64,000 bases of DNA, taken from positions 124,001 to 188,000 of the forward strand of contig JAKSZP010002666.1 of assembly GCA_022478985.1 (NCBI GenBank), given 5' to 3'. The notes below the pieces were generated by a model. That model made no database searches. It worked only from the letters and a program-made list of their open reading frames with translations, and was not told the DNA's origin. Positions 57,231 through 64,000 of this stretch are shown one piece after another. The translations under genes were made by a program, and so were the position numbers. The DNA is from Massospora cicadina. Taxonomy: Eukaryota > Entomophthoromycota > Entomophthoromycetes > Entomophthorales > Entomophthoraceae. Positions within the stretch are counted from its first letter, which is position 1. Each line of letters opens with the position of its first letter.

Positions 57231-57329
57231 GATCCACATTTACTTTATCTCTAGAAGAGTGGAAAAGCATCCAGTGCATATGGGACTATCAACCATGCAT
57301 ATAGTGATGGGGTGATTCCACTTTTCTAT

Positions 57330-57790
57330 AGTCAACTAAAGAGCAAGACCTGGGCCCTTCTCAAGAAGATATATGAATATCAAGGGTGCCGCTAAGAGTT
57401 GCTGGGCCTATGTACATCCCCCCTGGACACCAAGTAATAATATACACTGAGTTAATGTTATAAGTGCCAGATGGGCTCTATGGGGAGATCATTGGGCCTT
57501 ATCAGCAAAAATGGCTTAAACCTTAGGTGGCTCCAGGAATCTATACTCCTGGTACATGGGGAATTCAAGGTCTTATTAGTGAATCTAAAGAACAAACCAA
57601 GCAAATCCGCTGGCATCAAATAGTGGCATATCTACACTTGACACTAGTTGATGAGGTCCTTCAGGTTCATGAGTTTGAGTCACTGGATGAATTTGATCCA
57701 CTCGTCGAGCCACAGCCCAGTGTAATGTTTTTAGCTTCACGTGACAATTTAATAGGGTTATTGGAAGAACAAAAATTGAAGCGATAGCTT
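57330..57790 (+). pseudogene. Element A2 dUTPase-like domain
   Basis: Blocks in order: PPGHQVIIYTELML (family PGExxLVxTGI), VPDGLYGEIIGPYQQ (IPxGxYGRIxxRSG), then in the frame 57527-57787 VAPGIYTPGTWGIQGLIS (GVIDxDYRGEIxVxL) and RWHQIVAYLHLTLVDEV (GDRIAQLxLxPV). Motif 2 VPDGLYGEI is very close to the family. The Asp of motif 3 is missing. The position between protease and RT matches B and C. Confidence 0.6.
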
Positions 57791-57879
57791 AATTTTTTAA
57801 ATAAATTAGGAGATTTTCATCATTGAAAACCACAATTAAGGGGCACTCAGGAGGTGCTACATTGATTGGACATTGGGGA

Positions 57880-58640
57880 TCATCCCCCATCAGGTCTCAG
57901 CTTATCCCCTGATCTAGGACAGATGAGGAAGTAGTAACAGAGGATGTGAAAAGCTGTTGGAGAAAAGGATGCTCAAACAGTTGAAGATTCTGTGGGCTTT
58001 GCCCACCCAAATTGTCAAAAAGAAGGATGGTATTAACAAGGTAGTAATAGACTACCAGAAGCCCAAAAGAATCACCAAGAACGACTTTTATCCCTTGGCG
58101 CGGATTAATTATGCTTTGGATCAGTTATGAGGAGCTTGTTAATTCTCAGCAATGTGAATATCAGGTTACTGGCACATTGTGTTGCCTATGGCGAAACAGG
58201 AAAAATGCGTCATTATCACGTCCAATGGTCTTTTCCAACCGACCTGTATGCCACAGGTGCTGCGTAATACCCCAGCTACATTTCAATGGGCCGTTAACAC
58301 CATTCTTGGCGACCTGAAGCTGTTGTCATCCTCATGTACCTTGACAATATCAATGTTTTTTCAAGAACGTTTTCTGAGCATCTTACTCATCTAGGGAGAT
58401 CTTCCGCCATCTTGCTGAGGCCAACATTAAGATAAAGCCCCATAAGTGTCACTTCCTTAAAGATCAACTGAAGTATCATTGGGTTTGTGGTAGATTCGAC
58501 TAGGCTGAAGCCCTATTCAGCCAAGGATGAGGCTATCTGATATATCACTACGCCAAACAGTAAGTGTGATACAAGAATTTTAGGGATAATCAGCTACTAC
58601 CGCCATTTTATACCTAACTTCAGTTGTATTGGAGGTCCGC
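57880..58640 (+). pseudogene. Element A2 reverse transcriptase
   Basis: Blocks: KSCGLCPPKLSKRRMVLT-like start near 57990 (KKDGINKVVIDY in frame), PLARINYALDQL, SNGLFQPTCMPQVL (58200) and FQWAVNTILGDL, then MYLDNINVFSRTFSEHL near 58330. YLDD reads YLDN as in A1. Frameshifts lie near 58130 and 58310. Confidence 0.8.
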
Positions 58641-59220
58641 TGTTTAAGTTGTTAAATGAGGATGCCACATTTGAATGGACGTAAAGCTGACAATTCTCCT
58701 TTGATATACACCAGATGGCGTTAATCATTACATTGGTGCTGCACTACCCAAAAATTTGATAAAGACTTTATTGTCCAGATGGATGCGCCTCTTTACACTG
58801 TAGGGGTGGTCCTATCCCAGAATGACGATGAGGGGCGGGAGCACCCAGTGGTATACTTCAACCAGAGCCTGAATTGGTATTAATATAATTATATCATGAC
58901 CAAGTAGGAGTGTTTAGAGGTGCTATACACATATAAACAATTTATAGTGCATTTATATGGAGTGAAGTTTAAAGTTGTAATGGATCATGCTTCGTTATGT
59001 AGGTTGCAAAACCTTAAGGAGCCTGAAGTGCGCCTAGCCCAATGGATCCTCAAGCTGCAGGATTTTGACCTTTAGATCCTCCACTAGCCTGGTGCAAAAC
59101 ACCAGAACACCAGTTGCTTGTTGAGACTGCCAATAATTGCTATCACAGCAAATCTGACTGATATATTGTATAATAAGTGCTCAGCGGTAGATATGATGTT
59201 GAATCAACTCAAGTCATAAA
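58640..59220 (+). pseudogene. Element A2 RNase H
   Basis: FIVQMDAPLYTVGVVLSQND gives the first strand (Asp present), EHPVVYFNQSLNW the second, and VVMDHASLCRLQNLKEPEV, then LAQWILKLQDFD, the later strands. The insertion point of H3 in A1 corresponds to about 58868-58890 here and is unoccupied. Confidence 0.75.
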
Positions 59221-59229
59221 AGCGTTAAA

Positions 59230-60380
59230 TGAGACGCGAGCAAATACCTTACAATGGTATGTTGAGTTGTACAAGCAGATTACCAATTCTTCATTAATGT
59301 TTCTGTGACCCTCAGTATGGCCTGGAATTATTATGAGCGCCCACAAGGCAGTCAGACATGATGGTGTTCGCAAGACAATGGAACTGTTGCGCCCTTGATA
59401 CTATTGGGAAAGCATGAACTTCAATGTGCTTGAAACCATTTCCTGTTGCCACAAGTGCCAAGTAGAAAAGCCATTCCGCCATAAGACTTCATATTAGAAA
59501 GTGAAAACACATTTAGCTTGGCATACGGTTTCCCAGGATGCTGTTGGCCCTCTGCCAACGGGAGCTAACAGGTAAAATCCATTCTGGTGGTCTAACACTT
59601 GAATAGGTGGGTTGAAGCATGAGCAATATGGGATTTGTGGGCAGTCACGGCGGCCAAGATTATAATGGAATGCATTATCTACTGACATGCTGCCACTAGT
59701 TTATCTTACCGTTAATGGAACAAACTTCACCTCACACATCCTTCTAAAGTTGAATGAGCTGATGGGCATCCGTGGGGTAAAATAATATTATAACACCCTG
59801 AGTCCAACTATATTATTGCATTAGTTAATGGAACCTTGGTGAGCATACTCCGGAAATTAATAATGGATTGATCTTTTGTTTAAAGTTCCCCCATTTCCAC
59901 CACCGTTTTTGCATACAACATTAGCTACCATTCTATCATGGGGAAGAGTCCCTTTCAATTACTATATGGATGACACCCTGCTCTTCTGGCACTACTTTAT
60001 GCTTTCATAGAAGATACCAGAGAAATGGATCCCAAACATTAATTGACTAACTTAGCCGTCAGATTAAGCAAGTTGTAAACTGAAGCGTGCTCCTTCAGTA
60101 TAGCTAAGAAAGTAAGAAATTAGGCTGGTGATTGGGACCTGCGTTGGGGTGGCTCAGTTTAAAGATTGAGAGTTTGTTCTATTCCATGACCAACAAAGAT
60201 TCAGTCAGAAGCACAAATCATGTAGATCTGAATTGGTTTGTTTGAGGTTATTGAGAAAAAAAGGTGTCAATATTATACTATAAATGACCCCACAAGCAGT
60301 CAGATTATTATTTTGAGTGCACGCAAAGTTCCTCCAGGTGTATAAACAAAAGGAGACTTATTATCCAGTCAGGAGGGGTA
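59230..60380 (+). pseudogene. Element A2 integrase
   Basis: The zinc-binding end shows SAHKAVRHDGVRKTMELL and CCHKCQVEKPF near 59340-59470. GPLPTGANR holds the first Asp neighbourhood. LTVNGTNFTSH near 59715 is the second Asp block with Asp changed to Val. LVNGTLVSILRKL is the Glu block, with Glu not readable, and SIMGKSPFQLLYG follows. The gene ends close to a tract AGGAGGGGTAA before the LTR. Heavily frameshifted. Confidence 0.75.
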
Positions 60381-60381
60381 A

Positions 60382-60958
60382 TGTCAAGGTCCTGATATGA
60401 CTGGAAAATAAGCCCAAAATAGCTATGGCGGATTAGCTAGAATCCGCTGACCATGATTTACAGTATACAAATATTTGAGCGCCTTAGGATGAGGCGATAT
60501 TGGGTTAGGGTTTATAATTTCAGGCCACCTCCAAATAAGGAAATAAGCAATGTTGAGCCATGACAACTATTTAAGAGATCGCCTTGAACTAAGGAAATAG
60601 TGAAGCTAAGAATATTTTCCCTGCTGAGACCTCACAGTTACAGCGAACCAATGAGGATAAGGCGGCAAGAATAGTCTAGTCAAAAGGATTAGTATTGATT
60701 GAAGTCGCTGATATATAAGCGAAAAGAGAAGACAGAAGGAAAAGGTTGGTAGTAGAGAATTGTAGAGCAGAGTAAAAGGAATATGCTAAAATATTTTAAA
60801 TAAAGAAGTGTTGTCACAGCAGATTGCTTCATATTTATTGAAAAAATTATGGTGTTTATAAAGACCACTGATCCTCACATCATCTGTCCATTGCTCAGTG
60901 GGCTCAACCCTATGTGAGCCTTATGGTGTAACTCAAATTAATCACCGAAATTATACCA
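60382..60958 (+). repeat. Element A, outer 3' LTR
   Basis: 577 bp, TGTCAAGGTCCTGATATGAC to ATTATACCA, after a G-rich tract. It is followed by ACATG (60959-60963), the right copy of the target duplication. Confidence 0.85.
60712..60719 (+). promoter_or_regulatory. TATA-like box of outer 3' A LTR
   Basis: TATATAAGCGA, the counterpart of 2418 and 33496. Confidence 0.5.
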
Positions 60959-61880
60959 ACATGTTAAGTTACCTTTTTCTCCTGCTCCTGAAGCTGATTT
61001 AATTCTAGAAACCTTTTTATAATCTCTAATGGCCTTGGTAAAGTGTTCATGAACCAAAAACTGTTTGGCACAAATGCGCTGAGAATGGTCAGCTGCAGTC
61101 AATACCTCTGGGAAAACGATGGGCTAAATAAAAACAAAATGTTAAACCCCAAGGTACCTTCATACAGGGAGAAGCCTTTTAATTCATGAGTTCTGTTATT
61201 ATATGCAAACTGGGCGAGTGGAAGGCCGTCCACCCAGGTATCCTGAGCGGCTGCAGCGTAGCACCACAATATTGCTCCAAAAACTTGACTAACCCTTTCA
61301 GTTCGACCATCTGACTAAGGATGGTATGCAGTGGAGTGACAGGGCATATTTTCAAAATCACCATGAGTTCATTCAAAAACCATGTCCTAAATTGTGTCCC
61401 GCAATCACTGATGATTTACTGCAGGAGTTCAAAAATAGAGAGCATGTGCCTCATGAACTGGCGGGAGGTCTCTTTGGAGGTGATTGGTAGTGAAGCAAGG
61501 GATAAAAAGGAAAAGTTTATTGAAGCTATCTACAATCACCCTGATTGCTGTGAGCGCATTAAAGCTTGGTAGCTTGACATAAAGTCCTCATACACCTATC
61601 TCCATGGCCCCTCTGCCTGATGCAAAGGGTGGAGGAGGCCATTCTTACCAGAGTGGTCTGATTAGGACTGCAAACATGTTATGAAGCTTTAGATCCATGC
61701 TGAAACATCCTTTGACAGTCATGGCCAGTTAAAAAGTACGTTAAACTAAATATATGAATTTTTTGTTCCTTGGGTAACCAGCTGCAGAAGGATCATATGA
61801 GCTTGGAAGACTTCATCTCAGAGAAGAAGAGATACCCACAAGCGCGAAATAAACTGGCTAAGCCTCTTGGCCAGTTTATA
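60959..61880 (-). pseudogene. Element D integrase, main part
   Basis: Minus strand. LYVKLPSFNALTAIRVIVDS near 61590 parallels SVDFIVKLPSLNDFMEEILV of E. ISDCGTQFRTWFLNELM (61400) holds the second catalytic Asp. QMVELKGLVKFLEQYC (61290) corresponds to DGQTERVNQxLEQYLR, with Glu kept. FTKAIRDYKKVSRIKSAS (61010) is the post-core helix. The reading stops at 60959 where A inserted and continues at 2084. Confidence 0.8.
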
Positions 61881-62480
61881 GATGGAATTCCTGGGAGTTG
61901 GAAGTGATAATCGCTTAAAAAGGTCAAAACCTCTGCGCAAGCTATCTGAGATGCATAGACCCACAAGACCAAGGTCGCATTTGGACCTAAAACCGCTACT
62001 GAAACCACAGGAGTAGTGATGGCCAAGATCTGAGTTGGTAGAATAACTGTGACGAGGTCTGCCTTATCCAAATCAATCAGTAAAATTGTGGGATTTCAAC
62101 TCTAAAAGTCAGAGAGTACGTTCAGCGCTCTCTTCACAAATTCATATTTGAAATTAAAGCTGCACAAGTCTCAGTAAATTTGAGCCTGTCATTGCGCCAA
62201 CTTCTGTGAATTGTGGAAATATAGGAGAGCTTTTGGGTCTATATGGACAGTCAACTCTTGTTGAGCACCTTGCAAGTGATACCTTCAGTGGGTCAAGGCC
62301 ATACCCTATCTGTCAACTCCTTGTAATAGATGTCCAAGTATTGTTGTGTGGAGAGAACTTGTAGGAAAAGCATGAAGCTGGATGTTTCAACCCATTATGC
62401 TCTTGGAGCAAGACAGCCCCACCGCAGCAGAAGAAGCACCACATGCTACAATGTAGGGTTTATAGGGGTCTGAAAGCTTG
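61880..62480 (-). pseudogene. Element D RNase H and linker
   Basis: Minus strand. DPYKPYIVACGASSAA near 62440 matches AKPYIVACDASSVVMGEVLL of E, with the catalytic Asp changed to Gly. The downstream part is poorly kept. No long open frame apart from 62071-61793. Confidence 0.6.
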
Positions 62481-63400
62481 ATAATGGGATGTGACAAAAA
62501 CACCTCCTTAAATGATTTATATGCCTGCTGAAACTCAGAGTACCCAGTTGAAGGGAACTTTTTCCATGAGCGGATGCAGTGGCATGGCCAACTGCAAAAG
62601 TGCAGGGGAAATTTCTTCCAGGAAAATTATTTTACCCAAGAAGTTTCTCAATTGCTTCTGAGTCTAATGAAGTCAAGCATTCGCAGATGGCGTCCAGATT
62701 ACGGAGAGTAACAGATGAACCTATCTTTTGAGACGTGATTGCTTAAGAAGGTAACTTCCTCCTGAAAAAGTTTTGCTTTTAACAGCTCGAAAAACAAACT
62801 TTTGCTTTATTCAGAGCGTCCAACAGGCCTCCAAGTTTTTAGCGTGCTTTTCAAGTGTAGGGGACTGAACCAGGATATCGTCAATATAAAAGTTGCGCAG
62901 GTGAACTAGAGGTAATCTAGCACACTATTGATTATCTATTATAATGTTGTGGGAGCGTTCTTTAACCCATAAAGCATTTTGAATTTAATAATGCCTCTTC
63001 TTATCTGGAAAGAAGTTTGCCACTCTTAGCCTTAAGCCACTTAGATCAAATTAAAGGCGTTTACCAGATAGAAGTTTCAAAACATTTGCATTTTTTTAAT
63101 CTCTTGGCCAATCGTCTGTTCCAGTGGAAGTGGGTATGGGTCATGATTCGTGATGTTGTTGAAGTGCCAGTATTCCACGCAGGGGAGAAGTGAACAGTAT
63201 GCCTTTTTTTCTAAGACAATGAGTGAGACAACTGGACATGTCTCCTTGACCAATCAGCATTTCTTGAGCTTGTCGTCTAACCATGAGTCAAGGTCAGCAT
63301 CCATTACAACAAATGCAGGTACTGTGGCAAGTTTTGTTTACCACATGCACCGTCATCCAGAACTTCAAATCAAATACAATACGCGGGAAAGGTAGTTGGC
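62480..63400 (-). pseudogene. Element D reverse transcriptase
   Basis: Minus strand. HLRNFYIDDILVQSPTLEKH near 62890 is the catalytic box with both Asp residues intact, better kept than in E (YINN). The thumb segment (GKIIFLEEISPALLQLAMPL in frames) lies near 62610. Upstream motifs A and B near 63000-63200 are broken. A plus-strand frame at 63150-63395 is antisense to this and has no known match. Confidence 0.7.
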
Positions 63401-63592
63401 ATTTTGGATTCAAATGTGCTCTAATAGGCCATCAACGTGGTTGGAAAGCTGTGAAATGCCCAAGGGAAAAACAAGGGTCATGATGGACCCAAGCTCTGAG
63501 CTTTAATAAGGATGTCAAGTGATGGAAAATCGTCCTCATCCTGGTGGTTGGAAAAAAGACAGCATTTTTGGATCCCTGTGGATTCTTACATG

Positions 63593-63841
63593 CTAACGAT
63601 GCCACCAACTGAACCTAAAGATTACTATAGAACTTGAGGTTAGGCATTCCAGAAAATCAAACCCAGAAACTTTACTGGTGGGCCAAAAAAGCACTGGATG
63701 CCGCACTTTAAAGATGGCTGGGAGGCTGACGAAGCTTTTATCACCTCTGGTACCAGGTCCAAGTTTAATTTGAGCTGTAGGCCATTTCAGACTTATGAAG
63801 TTACACGCTGCTCCAGTGTTAGCCAGGTCCTTAAAGGACAC
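63593..63841 (-). pseudogene. Element D protease
   Basis: The minus-strand frame 63841-63593 begins SFKDLANTGAACNFISLKWP. The chromovirus active site is usually ALxDSGATxNFIS; here the catalytic Asp is Asn. It agrees with the E protease in position. Gag of D would lie beyond the right edge of the window. Confidence 0.75.
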
Positions 63842-64000
63842 CTGGTGTGCACTGATCTTAATTTACATTGGTAATATAAAGTAGGTGTAATTCTGTTTAC
63901 TGGCGGTTGCACACTATTATGTTGACAAAGTAGAAAATGCTAACAAATTAGGGGTAATACAGGTTTAGAAGAGATGTCACTGTTTGGGAATCTAAATGAA

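Larger units (their letters stand above)
2085..60958 (+). mobile_element. Element A: tandem Ty3/gypsy array with three LTRs
   Basis: The array is LTR (2085-2660), gag-pol copy A1, LTR (33210-33745), gag-pol copy A2, LTR (60382-60958). The outer LTRs are 576 and 577 bp and are flanked by the same five bases, ACATG, at 2080-2084 and 60959-60963, within the integrase region of D. One insertion therefore explains both ends. The inner LTR lacks its own target duplication, and A1 lacks the last 650 or so bases of integrase before it. Unequal recombination between LTRs followed by a deletion would give this structure. All A coding sequence is disrupted. A1 is cut by G, C and H3, and A2 by B2. Confidence 0.85.

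Noticed and set aside
60883..60958. Sequence after CCTCACATCA as the start of a third A gag
   Set aside because: It first looked like A internal sequence, but the same stretch ends all A LTRs, and the ACATG duplication places the border at 60958.
1..64000. CRISPR array, prokaryotic operons, rRNA or tRNA genes
   Set aside because: No regularly spaced identical repeats, no ribosome-binding pattern, and no cloverleaf or rRNA stretch noticed. All recognisable coding sequence is retroelement.

Overview
The window is eukaryotic transposable-element DNA with no host gene, tRNA, rRNA or prokaryotic feature that I can support. Almost all of it is decayed Ty3/gypsy-type LTR retrotransposon sequence, inserted inside itself to five levels. 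A chromodomain-bearing integrase tail, several Ty3-type lineages and extreme nesting suggest a large, repeat-rich fungal genome. That is an inference: plant, oomycete or other eukaryotic hosts are not excluded. Every coding region carries stops and frameshifts, so I annotate them as pseudogenes. Element names A to H are mine.

Layout, outermost first. D is a minus-strand chromovirus. Its 3' LTR (216-1585) and chromodomain/integrase tail lie at the left, and the rest of its integrase, RNase H, RT and protease lie at 60959-64000. It is split by A (2085-60958), flanked by the identical 5-bp duplication ACATG. A is a plus-strand tandem array with three LTRs (2085, 33210, 60382) and two gag-pol copies, A1 and A2. 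A1 is interrupted by G (3746-16779), C (17032-27848, minus) and H3 (30438-32356). A2 is interrupted in its protease motif by B2 (35817-56960, minus, perfect duplication GGCGC). B2 contains chromovirus E (40611-55573, plus), and E contains F (46150-53802, plus) between its integrase and chromodomain. G, a short non-coding element with 1.5-kb LTRs, holds H1 and B1 (8392-15875) in its 3' LTR. C holds H2.

Features that stand out: (1) H is a repeat of about 1.92 kb present three times. Each copy is flanked by a direct repeat of about 15 bp and encodes one otherwise unrecognised protein with a C-x2-C-x4-H-x4-C knuckle in the best copy. It has no LTRs and looks like an undescribed retroposon. (2) A, B and C all carry a dUTPase-like domain between protease and RT. 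(3) F carries a duplicated module of about 210 bp made of repeated nested hairpins, and a region on the opposite strand of its 3' part that reads as protein. C has a comparable antisense open region. (4) A, B, C and F share one primer-binding-site motif.

Element borders come from hand alignment of the LTR pairs and flanking duplications. They should be good to a few bases where a clean duplication is given and to tens of bases elsewhere. Domain borders inside the pseudogenes are approximate.
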